Shown here piece after piece: positions 1 through 7,260 of a stretch of DNA of 10,611 nucleotides. Below the pieces are notes generated by a model. That model saw only the letters and a program-made list of their open reading frames with translations, did no database searches and was not told the origin of the DNA. Position numbers and translations under genes: made by a program. Source of the stretch: an uncultured Gemmatimonadota bacterium. GTDB lineage: Bacteria > Gemmatimonadota > Gemmatimonadetes > Gemmatimonadales > Gemmatimonadaceae. The stretch spans positions 1 through 10,611 of the forward strand of contig CAIVJV010000365.1 in NCBI GenBank assembly GCA_903906325.1. The letters run 5' to 3'. How positions within the stretch are numbered: the stretch's first letter is position 1; the number at the start of each line of letters is the position of its first letter.

Positions 1-2034
1 CATCATCCGCTGCTGATTGATGCTCGCGTGCCCCACATCGGGACCGACCTGTACCTCGAAGCTCTTTCCCGCTCGCTGGAGCGCCTGGATCAACTGCATC
101 GAGTTGTTGGGATGCACGTTGTCGTCGGCGGTCCCGTAGAAGATCATGAGCCGCCCGCGCAGGTTCGCGGCGTACTCCATGGCGTTCCCCTTCTGGTACC
201 CAGCGGGGTTCGCCTGCGGGGTGTACATGTACCGCTCGGTGTAGATCGTGTCGTAGTGATGCCAGCTCGTCACCGAGGACGACGCCGAGGCGGCGTGGAA
301 GGCATCGGGATGCCGGAGCAGGGCGAGCGCCGAGGCATAGCCCCCGTACGAGGTCCCGAAGATCCCGACCTTCTGTCCATCGACGAAGGGGAGCTTCGCC
401 AAATGCCGTGAGGCGGCGGCAAGGTCATCGATCTCGACCTCACCGAGCTTCTCATAGATCGCGTCGAGCGCCTTCTTCCCGCGTCCCGCGGCGCTGCGCG
501 TGTCGAGCGTGACGACGAGGAACCCCATCTCCGTCCACGCCATCGGCGGGCCGAAGACCTCCCGCGCCCCATTCGTCGCCGGTCCGGCGTACACCGAGAA
601 GAGCACCGGATACCGCTTGGTGGGGTCGAAGTTCGACGGCTTGTGCAGCATCCCAAAGAGGGGGGTCGTCCCATCCGCCGCGGTGTAGGTGAACATCTCG
701 GGGGCGCGGAACCCCGCGGCGGTGAAGGCGGAGAGATCACTCTCGGCGATGGTCGCGACCACCTTCCCGGCGGCGTCGAGCACCCGCGTCACCGGCGCGA
801 TCGCATGGGTCTGCGCGACGTCGACCACATGCTTCCCGTTCGGTGACACGGTGACCGTGTGGTGGAAGGCCGGATCGGTGAGCCGACGATCCCCCTTCCC
901 ATCGAGCCCCACACGATGGAGCTGCACCTTCATGAAGTTGTCGCCACTCCGCGCGGAGTACCACAGCTGCTTCGCCTCCTCATCGACCTTCACGATCCCC
1001 GCCACCTCAAACGCATGCTGCGTGAGCGGGGTGATGAGCTTCCCGGAGAGATCGTAGAGGTAATAGTTCTTGAAGCCATTGCGCTCCGACTCCCAGATGA
1101 AGCGCTTCCCGTCGGCGAGCCAGCGGATCGTCGGCGAGTTCTCCGTCCAGCTCGCGAGCCACTCCTCGCGCACGAGCACGCGGCACGCCCCCGAGGTGGG
1201 GGAACAGGCGGCGAACTCCATGATGTTCTGCCGACGGTTGGTGCGCCGCAGGAGGAGCTCGCTGCCATCCGGGCTCCAGGTGATCCCGTAGACGTAATGG
1301 CCGACCACCTCGTCGGTGAGCGGCTTCCCATCCCGTGCATCGATCCGGATGGTCTTCCCACTCGGGAGGTCGTGCACGAAGAGATCGACGATCGGGTTCT
1401 GCGTCCCTGCCTTGGGATACGCCTCGATCATCACCGAGCCCTGCACCGCCGTCTGGTCCATCTGGAGCCAGTAGTCCTTCACCGGATTCTCGTCGAATCG
1501 GTAGTAGGCGAGCTGCGTCCCACTCGGCGACCACCACATCGCCGTCACCTGATCGAGCTCCTCACCATACACCCAGCTCGCGGTGCCGTACTTGATCCGG
1601 CGCTCTTTGCTCCCGTCGGTGGTGAGCTGGCGCTCCCCACTCCCATCCCGCGCCGAGATGAAGAGGTTGTGGTCCCGATACACCGCCTTCATCGCGGAGT
1701 CGGCGGTCCAGGCCTCGGTGTACTGTCGTCCACGGGCGGGCGCATTGGGTCGCCGAGCCCCCATCGCCGCTCCGCCATTCGTCGGACCCGCCTCGGTCAC
1801 CGCCTTGGTCGCGACGGTGTAGCGGAAGCGCTTCCCATCCCGCAGGAACTCGAATGAGCCGCCGTCCTCCGCCCACTGCGGGGTGATGGCCCCCGACTTG
1901 ATGGTCGAGGCGAGCTTCGGCGCCATCGCCGCATACCGCTCGTACCCCGGCATGGTGCGCAGACGGTCCTGGGCAGGGATCGCCGCCGGGAGGAGGAGCA
2001 GGGCGACGAGGGGGAAGCGAGCGCGTGCGAGCAT
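1..2034 (-). CDS. S9 family peptidase, dipeptidyl-peptidase IV type (C-terminus cut by window edge)
   Basis: Serine exopeptidase of the prolyl oligopeptidase family, expected to release X-Pro or X-Ala dipeptides from peptide N-termini in the periplasm or outside the cell. 678 residues are visible. Residues 1 to about 21 form a signal peptide (basic start, LVALLLLP core, AIPAQ). A beta-propeller-type N domain follows; it carries WVYGEEL with Glu158-Glu159, matching the double Glu that binds the substrate amino terminus in DPP-IV. The alpha/beta hydrolase domain has YAGP (Tyr482, oxyanion), GTSYGGY with nucleophile Ser562, GTADDNVHP with Asp637, and DVGHAS with His669. The Ser-Asp and Asp-His spacings (75 and 32) are close to those of human DPP4. 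The frame is still open after His669, so only a short C-terminal piece should be missing. The ATG at 2034 is chosen because the signal peptide follows at once; no Shine-Dalgarno is evident. It is divergent from the cytochrome c gene. Whether it is true DPP-IV or a broader dipeptidyl peptidase is not settled. Confidence 0.95.
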   Translation of the reverse strand, partial: MLARARFPLVALLLLPAAIPAQDRLRTMPGYERYAAMAPKLASTIKSGAITPQWAEDGGSFEFLRDGKRFRYTVATKAVTEAGPTNGGAAMGARRPNAPARGRQYTEAWTADSAMKAVYRDHNLFISARDGSGERQLTTDGSKERRIKYGTASWVYGEELDQVTAMWWSPSGTQLAYYRFDENPVKDYWLQMDQTAVQGSVMIEAYPKAGTQNPIVDLFVHDLPSGKTIRIDARDGKPLTDEVVGHYVYGITWSPDGSELLLRRTNRRQNIMEFAACSPTSGACRVLVREEWLASWTENSPTIRWLADGKRFIWESERNGFKNYYLYDLSGKLITPLTQHAFEVAGIVKVDEEAKQLWYSARSGDNFMKVQLHRVGLDGKGDRRLTDPAFHHTVTVSPNGKHVVDVAQTHAIAPVTRVLDAAGKVVATIAESDLSAFTAAGFRAPEMFTYTAADGTTPLFGMLHKPSNFDPTKRYPVLFSVYAGPATNGAREVFGPPMAWTEMGFLVVTLDTRSAAGRGKKALDAIYEKLGEVEIDDLAAASRHLAKLPFVDGQKVGIFGTSYGGYASALALLRHPDAFHAASASSSVTSWHHYDTIYTERYMYTPQANPAGYQKGNAMEYAANLRGRLMIFYGTADDNVHPNNSMQLIQALQRAGKSFEVQVGPDVGHASINQQRMM

Positions 2035-2139
2035 GGCAGGGCGAGAGGGGGGTGAGAGACGAGCCACTGCCACAATTCTACCCCGCTGGCCCCGGACCGC
2101 GAATGGCGCGACCTTCCCCCCGTCACCCCCTCCCCGCCG
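2035..2139. promoter_or_regulatory. Divergent intergenic region between S9 peptidase and cytochrome c genes
   Basis: These 105 bases separate two outward-facing start codons, so promoters for both the S9 peptidase (leftward) and the cytochrome c/DUF885 pair (rightward) must lie here or inside the genes. The only A/T-richer spot is ACAATTCTA near 2071-2079, which could contribute a -10 element on either strand. I cannot pair it with a convincing -35, and neither gene has a clear Shine-Dalgarno. The role follows from gene layout, not from recognised sites. Confidence 0.4.
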
Positions 2140-2565
2140 ATGGCACGCCTCCCCGTCCTGATCCTCTCGCTCCCCGCCCTCCTCGCCGCCCGCCCGGTGG
2201 GCGAGGCCCCCACGCGGACCACCGCCGACGGTGTGTATGCCGCGGCGCAGGCCGCCGAGGGTGAGACGGTGTGGAAGGAGGTCTGTCAGTCCTGCCATCT
2301 GCCAGGGGCCCTCACGACACCGGCCTTCCGCACCACGTGGTATGGCCGGTCGCTCGCCACCCTGTATGGGTACATCCGTCGGGAGATGCCGCAGCTCGAC
2401 CCGGGGTCGCTGACCGACGACGAATACACCGTCGCGCTCGCCTACCTGCTGCGGCAGCAGGGGATGCCGAGCGGCCCGACGGCGTTGCCCGCAGATTCCA
2501 CCGCACTCGCCGATATCCGCATCGACTCCCTGCCCACCCCCTCTCGCGCCGGATCGACCCGATGA
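2140..2565 (+). CDS. Small exported monohaem c-type cytochrome
   Basis: Electron carrier of the class I cytochrome c type, 141 residues, expected in the periplasm. Residues 1 to about 17 form a signal peptide (LPVLILSLPALLAA). CQSCH at 49-53 is the covalent haem site with His53 as proximal ligand. REMP puts Met83 as the likely distal ligand, followed by a family-typical DPGSLTDDEY helix start and a YLLRQQGMP segment. The remaining 30 or so residues are a Pro/Ala/Ser/Thr-rich tail. The domain resembles the small cytochrome modules that accompany dehydrogenases and oxidases, but no such partner is adjacent. The stop TGA (2563-2565) overlaps the ATG of the DUF885 gene at 2562, so the two are probably co-transcribed and translationally coupled. 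Redox partner unknown. Confidence 0.88.
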   Translation: MARLPVLILSLPALLAARPVGEAPTRTTADGVYAAAQAAEGETVWKEVCQSCHLPGALTTPAFRTTWYGRSLATLYGYIRREMPQLDPGSLTDDEYTVALAYLLRQQGMPSGPTALPADSTALADIRIDSLPTPSRAGSTR

Positions 2566-4331
2566 TGCGTCCTCTTCGCTGGGCCTTCGCGTTCGCTGCT
2601 CCACTCACGTTCGCGCTCCCGCCGGCACTGACGACCGCGGCGATCCGCCCGACCCTCCTGGAGGCGCAGGGCCCATCGGTCACGGCGCAGAGCGAGCTCC
2701 GTGACTCGGTCACGCTCTACACCACCGACCTCGCCGCGCTGAACCGTCGATGGACCGTGGACTTCTCGCCCGCGCGACGTGAGCGGCTACGCGCCTTCCA
2801 CCGCGAGTGGCAGGGGCGCCTCACACGCATCGACTTCGACGCCCTGAGCCAGGAGGGCCGGATCGACTATGTGCTCCTCAATACGAGGCTCACCACCGAA
2901 CTGGACCGCCTCACCCGGGAGGAGCAGCTCCTTCGGGAGATGATGCCGTACGTCCCCTTCGCCCCGATCATCACGGAATTCGAGGAGGCGCGGCGCCGCT
3001 TCAACCCCGTCGACCCACCATCCGCCGGGGCCTCGCTCGCCGCGATGGCGAAACAGATCGATAGCCTCACCCGCGTGGTCCGCGCGCGGACCAACACGAC
3101 CATCAACCGCCCGGAGCGGATCGTCGGGCTCCGCACCGCGGCCTACCTCGACGCGCTCCAGCGCGCCCTGCGCGATTGGCATCGCTTCTCCACCGGCTAC
3201 CATCCGCTCTTCACCTGGTGGACCGAGGACCCCTTCAAACGGGTCACCGCGGCCTTGACCCGCTATCAGGCCGCGATCCGCGAGGTCATCGTCGGACAGA
3301 AGCCGGGCGAGGAGGAGCCCATCATCGGCGACCCGATCGGAGCCGCCGGGCTCGCCGAGGACCTCCGCGCCGAGATGATCGCCTACGAACCCGCCCAGCT
3401 GATCGCGCTCGCGGAACGCGAATTCAAATGGATCGAGCAAGAGCAGCGCCGCGCCGCCCGCGAGATGGGGTTCGGTGACGACTGGCGCGCCGCCCTCGAG
3501 GCGGTCAAACGCACGTACGTCCCCGCCGGGGAGCAGCCTGCCCTGATCAAGGAGCTCGCCGAGGAGGCGATCGCCTTCCTCAAGGCGAAGGACCTCATCA
3601 CCGTGCCCCCGCTCGCGGAGGAGATCTGGCGCATGGAGATGCTCTCCCCGCGCCAGCAACTCGTCTCGCCCTTCTTCCTCGGGGGCGAGGTGATCCAGGT
3701 CTCCTACCCCACCGACTCGATGGCGCACGAGGACAAGCTGATGAGCATGCGCGGGAACAACCCGCACTTCTCGTCGGCCACCGTGCACCACGAGCTCATC
3801 CCCGGGCACCATCTCCAAGGCTTCATGGCGAGCCGGTACCACCCCCACCGCGGGGCGTTCAGCACCCCGTTCTGGACCGAGGGGTGGGCCCTCTACTGGG
3901 AGATGCTCCTCTGGGATCTCGATTTCCCGCGGACCCCCGAGAACCGGACGGGCTTCCTCTTCTGGCGCTCGCATCGCCTGGCGCGGATCATCTTCTCGCT
4001 CAAGGTCCACCTCGGCCAGATGACGCCCCAGGAGGCGGTCGACCTCCTCGTGAACCGCGTCGGTCATGAGCGGGCGAATGCGGAGGCCGAGGTCCGGCGC
4101 TCGTTCAATGGGACCTACTCCCCGCTCTATCAAGCCGCCTACATGCTCGGCGGGCTCCAGATCCGTGCCCTCCATCAGGAACTCGTGCGGTCGGGACGGA
4201 TGACGAATCGCGCCTTCCACGACGCGATCATGCAGGGCGGGCGGATGCCGATCGAGATGGTGCGGGCGCGTCTCACCAACGCGCCCCTGACGCGGGACTA
4301 CCGCGCGCAGTGGAAGTTCATCACCCCGTAG
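2562..4331 (+). CDS. Exported DUF885 family protein, putative zinc metallopeptidase
   Basis: 589-residue DUF885 (PF05960) protein, a normal length for the family. Function is poorly defined, but the family carries a peptidase-like metal motif. Here it is HELIPGHHLQ with His410, Glu411 and His416, followed by TEGWALYWE with Glu440. This fits a metal site with a downstream acidic ligand, and a secreted carboxy- or oligopeptidase role is inferred. Residues 1 to about 27 look like a signal peptide (MMRPLRWAFAFAAPLTFALPPA), ending before a segment with AQGPSVTAQ. The ATG at 2562 is chosen over the longer open frame from 2271, because that extension would overlap most of the cytochrome c gene and hide the signal peptide; a second ATG at 2565 is equally possible. 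It overlaps the cytochrome c stop by 4 bases (ATGA). Its own stop is 7 bases from the convergent CsoR-family gene stop, with no obvious terminator hairpin between. Confidence 0.9.
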   Translation: MMRPLRWAFAFAAPLTFALPPALTTAAIRPTLLEAQGPSVTAQSELRDSVTLYTTDLAALNRRWTVDFSPARRERLRAFHREWQGRLTRIDFDALSQEGRIDYVLLNTRLTTELDRLTREEQLLREMMPYVPFAPIITEFEEARRRFNPVDPPSAGASLAAMAKQIDSLTRVVRARTNTTINRPERIVGLRTAAYLDALQRALRDWHRFSTGYHPLFTWWTEDPFKRVTAALTRYQAAIREVIVGQKPGEEEPIIGDPIGAAGLAEDLRAEMIAYEPAQLIALAEREFKWIEQEQRRAAREMGFGDDWRAALEAVKRTYVPAGEQPALIKELAEEAIAFLKAKDLITVPPLAEEIWRMEMLSPRQQLVSPFFLGGEVIQVSYPTDSMAHEDKLMSMRGNNPHFSSATVHHELIPGHHLQGFMASRYHPHRGAFSTPFWTEGWALYWEMLLWDLDFPRTPENRTGFLFWRSHRLARIIFSLKVHLGQMTPQEAVDLLVNRVGHERANAEAEVRRSFNGTYSPLYQAAYMLGGLQIRALHQELVRSGRMTNRAFHDAIMQGGRMPIEMVRARLTNAPLTRDYRAQWKFITP

Positions 4332-4338
4332 CGCGTCG

Positions 4339-4704
4339 TCAGCGCCGCTGATCCATCAGGGTCAGCAACTCGTCGTACATCGCGTCGGCGGTGGCCCCAC
4401 CGGCGCGCACCGCCGTCGCCGCGCAATGGCGCAGATGATTCCGCAGCAGTTCGCGGCTCACCCCGCGCAACGCCTCTTGGACCGACGCGATCTGGGTCAT
4501 CACGTCGGCGCAGTAGCGATCCGACTCGACCATCCGCTGTAACCCGCGCAACTGTCCCTCGATCCGACGGAGCCGCGCCAGGTTCCGCGCCTTGACCGCG
4601 TCATCCACCGCGACCGCCGACCGCCCCGCGGGCGCCTGCACGCCACAGGCACAGGCGGCGGCGTCCTTCGTCGCAGGATCCTTCTTCGCTCGTCCGGTCA
4701 TCAT
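4339..4704 (-). CDS. csoR: CsoR/RcnR family metal-sensing transcriptional repressor, Cu(I)-type ligand set
   Basis: All-helical DNA-binding repressor (DUF156/COG1937) that releases its operator on binding metal. The core LRRIEGQLRGLQRMV starts near residue 45. Metal residues are Cys65 (in DRYCADV), His90 and Cys94 (in NHLRHC). The 25- and 4-residue spacings equal those of Mycobacterium tuberculosis CsoR C36/H61/C65, so copper(I) is the best guess over nickel (RcnR), formaldehyde (FrmR) or sulfide (CstR). At 121 residues it is longer than the usual 90 or so because of an N-terminal extension of about 35 residues with a Cys18-x-Cys20 pair. Two ATGs are adjacent (4704 and 4701). The upstream GGGAG ends 2 bases before the first and 5 before the second, so the second may be the true start. 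The gene is divergent from the M20 peptidase, and a C-tract inverted repeat lies in the shared upstream region. No copper ATPase, chaperone or oxidase is adjacent. Confidence 0.9.
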   Translation of the reverse strand: MMTGRAKKDPATKDAAACACGVQAPAGRSAVAVDDAVKARNLARLRRIEGQLRGLQRMVESDRYCADVMTQIASVQEALRGVSRELLRNHLRHCAATAVRAGGATADAMYDELLTLMDQRR

Positions 4705-4705
4705 C

Positions 4706-4710
4706 GCTCC
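4706..4710 (-). promoter_or_regulatory. Shine-Dalgarno-like site of the CsoR-family gene
   Basis: Read on the minus strand the bases just before the start are CGGGAGCG followed by ATGATG. GGGAG is purine-rich and one of the few credible ribosome sites in this window. Its spacing is too short for the first ATG (2 bases) and more normal for the second (5 bases), which favours initiation at 4701. This changes the protein by one residue only. Confidence 0.4.
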
Positions 4711-4726
4711 CGAGGTCAGGGCTTCG

Positions 4727-4755
4727 AGGGGGAGGCTAGGTACCCCCTCCCCCTA
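4727..4755. promoter_or_regulatory. Candidate CsoR-type operator (C/G-tract inverted repeat)
   Basis: A perfect 9-base inverted repeat, AGGGGGAGG (4727-4735) and CCTCCCCCT (4746-4754), is separated by 10 bases. The right half lies in TACCCCCTCCCCCTA (4741-4755). CsoR/RcnR family operators are known to be built from G/C tracts flanked by TA or AT, often in the repressor gene's own promoter. This site lies 23 bases upstream of the CsoR-family ATG and about 70 bases upstream of the preferred M20 peptidase start. That position suits autoregulation, and possibly control of the peptidase run. It is not an exact match to a published consensus that I can recall, so the assignment is inference. Confidence 0.45.
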
Positions 4756-4823
4756 TGTCAATCGTCCCGACGGCCCCACGCCGCGGCGTTGCCCTCCCTC
4801 CCCACACCGGCGAACTTGAGCGG

Positions 4824-6233
4824 ATGATGCCCGCCCCCCTCCGCCGTCGGTGCCTCGCCGCGGCCCTCTGCCTCGCCCCCGCCCTCCTCCCTGCGCAAGC
4901 ACGCCCCCTCACCCGTTGGGAGAGTCAGGCGCGCGACCTGCTGAAGGAGCTGGTCGAGATCAACACGACCCTGACCACCGGCAACTCCGTCACCGCCGCC
5001 GAGGCGATGGCCAAGCATATGCGCGCCGCCGGATTCCCCGCCGAGGATGTGGTGGTCGTCGAGCACGCCCCACGAAAGGGCAACCTCATCGTCCGCTATC
5101 GGGGACGGAGCACCACCCGAAAGCCGATCCTCCTCCTCTCCCACATCGATGTGGTCGAGGCGAACCCCGCCGATTGGACCCTCCCGCCCTTCCAGTTCAT
5201 CGAGAAGGACGGGAACTTCTACGGCCGCGGCGTCGCCGACGACAAGGACGAAGGGGCGATCCACCTCACGATCCTCCTGCGGATGAAGGCCGAGGGGATC
5301 GTCCCAGACCGCGACATCATCGTCGCGCTCACGGCGGATGAGGAAGGGGGGCCGGCGAATGGGGTCGCGTGGATCCTCAAGCACCGCCCCGAGCTCCTCG
5401 CCGCGGAATTCGCCCTCAACGAGGGCGGCGGCGGCCGGGTGGAGGACGGGCGGCGCGTCGCCAACGAAGTGCAGGCGAGCGAGAAGAAGGTCGCGAACTT
5501 CATCCTCGAGACCACCAACTCCGGCGGGCACAGCTCACAGCCCCGCCCCGACAACGCCATCTATCAGCTGGCCGCCGCGCTGAACCGCGTCGGCACCTAT
5601 CAGTTCCCTGTCCGACTGAATGCCGTCACCCGCGAATATTTCCGGCGCCAGGCGACGATCTCGGGCGGCGAGGTCGGCCGGGCGATGTCGCGCCTCGTCG
5701 CCAATGAGAAGGACGCGGAGGCGGCCCGCCTCATCTCGCGCGACCCGGCGAACAATTCGCGGCTGCGCACGAGCTGCGTCGCGACGATGCTCGAAGGGGG
5801 CCATGCGATGAACGCCCTCCCACAGCGGGCCCGCGCGACCGTCAACTGCCGCATCCTCCCCGACGAGACCACCGACCAGGTGCGCGCCCAGCTGGCCCGC
5901 GCCATCGCCGACACCGGCGTGAAGATCCTCGTCGAGCGTGCGGCCGAGGACAGCCCCCCCTCGCCCCTCACCCCCGAACTCCTCCGCCTCATCGAGGAGG
6001 CGAACGGCGAGCTCTTCCCGGGGATCCCCGTCGTCCCGACGATGAGCACGGGGGCGACCGACGGTCGCTTCCTCCGCGTCGCGGGGATCCCCGTATATGG
6101 GATCTCCGGTCTCTTCTATGACACCCCGAACGCCCATGGCATGAACGAACGGGCGCAGGCGCAGGCGTTCTACGACGGCCTCGAGTTCATGTACCGCCTC
6201 GTGCGAAAGCTCTCGGCCGCCCCCGGCGTCTGA
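4824..6233 (+). CDS. Secreted M20/M25/M40 family metallopeptidase
   Basis: Zinc-dependent exo- or dipeptidase of 469 residues with a signal peptide (RRRCLAAALCLAPALLPAQA, about residues 7-26). The di-zinc site is complete: SHIDVV with His107 and Asp109, GRGVADDKD with bridging Asp139, ADEEGG with general base Glu173 and ligand Glu174, LNEGGG with Glu200, and NAHGMNE with His438. The inserted dimerisation domain opens at SGGHSSQP. The C-terminal ATDGRFL and PVYGISG segments are typical of the carboxypeptidase G2/ArgE/DapE-like branch; substrate is not predictable. The open frame extends to an ATG at 4755, but that start falls inside the candidate operator and would put 23 non-signal residues ahead of the signal peptide, so 4824 (or the adjacent 4827) is chosen. 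It is the first gene of a rightward run, 44 bases before ilvE, and is divergent from the CsoR-family gene. Confidence 0.92.
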   Translation: MMPAPLRRRCLAAALCLAPALLPAQARPLTRWESQARDLLKELVEINTTLTTGNSVTAAEAMAKHMRAAGFPAEDVVVVEHAPRKGNLIVRYRGRSTTRKPILLLSHIDVVEANPADWTLPPFQFIEKDGNFYGRGVADDKDEGAIHLTILLRMKAEGIVPDRDIIVALTADEEGGPANGVAWILKHRPELLAAEFALNEGGGGRVEDGRRVANEVQASEKKVANFILETTNSGGHSSQPRPDNAIYQLAAALNRVGTYQFPVRLNAVTREYFRRQATISGGEVGRAMSRLVANEKDAEAARLISRDPANNSRLRTSCVATMLEGGHAMNALPQRARATVNCRILPDETTDQVRAQLARAIADTGVKILVERAAEDSPPSPLTPELLRLIEEANGELFPGIPVVPTMSTGATDGRFLRVAGIPVYGISGLFYDTPNAHGMNERAQAQAFYDGLEFMYRLVRKLSAAPGV

Positions 6234-6277
6234 CCTGACGCTGACCCGCACCGCCCCCCTGACCCCCCGAGCTGTCC

Positions 6278-7204
6278 ATGGCGAAGATCACCGAGACCGA
6301 TTGGATCTGGCATGACGGATCCTTCATCCGCTGGCAGGACGCCCAGGTCCATCTCCTCGCGCACTCCGTGCAATTCGGCTCCGCCGTGTTCGAGGGGATC
6401 CGCTGCTACGCCACGCCCAAGGGCCCTGCGATCTTCCGCCTGCGCGAGCACCTCAAGCGCTTCTTGGACTCGTGCAAGATCTACCGCATGGATCCCCCGT
6501 GGACCATCGACCAACTCGTCGAGGGGTGTCGCGCGCTCGTGACGAAGAACGGGCTCGAGGCCTGTTACCTCCGCCCGATGGTGATTCGCGGCTACGGGGC
6601 GGCGGGGATGGTCCCCTTCGACAGCCCCATCGAGACCTATCTCCCCTGCTGGCCCTGGGGCGCCTACTTGGGCGATGCCGCGCTCGAGCAGGGCGTCGAC
6701 GCCTGCATCTCCACCTGGCATCGCGTCGCCCCCAACACGATCCCCGCCGCGGCGAAGATCGCCGGCAACTATCTCAGCGGTCAGCTCATCAAGATGGAAG
6801 CGCTCCGCAACGGCTTCGACGAGGCCCTCGCCCTCGGTCCCGATGGGATGCTCTCGGAGGGCTCAGGTCAGAATGTGTTCGTCGTCGAGGAGGGGCGGCT
6901 CTACACCCCGCCGATCGATGGCACCCTCCTCCCAGGGATCACCCGGAGCGCGGTCATCGCCATCGCCAAGGACCTCGGCATCGAGGTCAGCGTCCAACCG
7001 CTGACGCGTGAGTCGCTCTACACCTGTCAGGAGGTCTTCGTCTGCGGCACGGCCAGCGAGGTCACGCCGATCCGAAGCGTCGACCGACTCCCGGTGGGGA
7101 CCGGGAAGCCCGGCCCCGTCACCACGGCGATCCAGACCCGCTTCCTCGACATCGTGAACGGACGCACGGACGATACGCACGGCTGGCTCACCTTCGTGCG
7201 CTGA
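6278..7204 (+). CDS. ilvE: Branched-chain amino acid aminotransferase
   Basis: PLP-dependent class IV aminotransferase that interconverts leucine, isoleucine or valine and their 2-keto acids using 2-oxoglutarate/glutamate; cytosolic, with no signal peptide. The 308 residues align almost end to end with what I recall of E. coli IlvE: WIWHDGSF start, FGSAVFEGIRCY, YLRPMVIRGYG, PWGAYLG, the lysine motif AAKIAGNYLSG with Schiff-base Lys160, LSEGSGQNVF, PGITRSAV and GTASEVTPIRSVD. This set separates it from D-amino acid transaminase and aminodeoxychorismate lyase. No other ilv or leu gene is adjacent, so it is separate from a biosynthetic operon in this window. It lies 44 bases after a secreted peptidase gene and 56 before the next, so co-transcription is likely. 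A role in catabolism of peptide-derived amino acids is possible but not shown. Confidence 0.96.
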   Translation: MAKITETDWIWHDGSFIRWQDAQVHLLAHSVQFGSAVFEGIRCYATPKGPAIFRLREHLKRFLDSCKIYRMDPPWTIDQLVEGCRALVTKNGLEACYLRPMVIRGYGAAGMVPFDSPIETYLPCWPWGAYLGDAALEQGVDACISTWHRVAPNTIPAAAKIAGNYLSGQLIKMEALRNGFDEALALGPDGMLSEGSGQNVFVVEEGRLYTPPIDGTLLPGITRSAVIAIAKDLGIEVSVQPLTRESLYTCQEVFVCGTASEVTPIRSVDRLPVGTGKPGPVTTAIQTRFLDIVNGRTDDTHGWLTFVR

Positions 7205-7260
7205 GCGCGGGCCACCCCCCCCGCAGGGAACCCGTCGGCCGACCGGCGGTACGACAGCGC

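Noticed and set aside
859..1857. Long plus-strand open frame (332 codons) opposite the S9 peptidase gene
   Set aside because: It is antisense to a clearly conserved peptidase domain, has no signal peptide, motif or balanced composition, and is rich in Arg/His/Gly/Pro as expected from reading a high-GC gene backwards.
2271..2561. N-terminal extension of the DUF885 frame upstream of 2562
   Set aside because: It would overlap nearly the whole distal half of the cytochrome c gene and place 97 residues before a clear signal peptide.
2787..4220. Minus-strand open frame of 477 codons opposite the DUF885 gene
   Set aside because: Shadow of the DUF885 gene. The sense frame has the HELIPGHH and EGWALYWE motifs; the antisense product shows only Glu/Arg/Gly/Leu-rich low complexity.
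4332..4338. Possible terminator between the DUF885 and CsoR-family stops
   Set aside because: Only 7 bases separate the stops, and the local GCGC repeats form no stem longer than 4 pairs, so no terminator can be supported.
4755..4823. Upstream ATG for the M20 peptidase
   Set aside because: It would add 23 non-hydrophobic residues before the signal peptide and start inside the C-tract repeat. The ATG pair at 4824/4827 is better placed.
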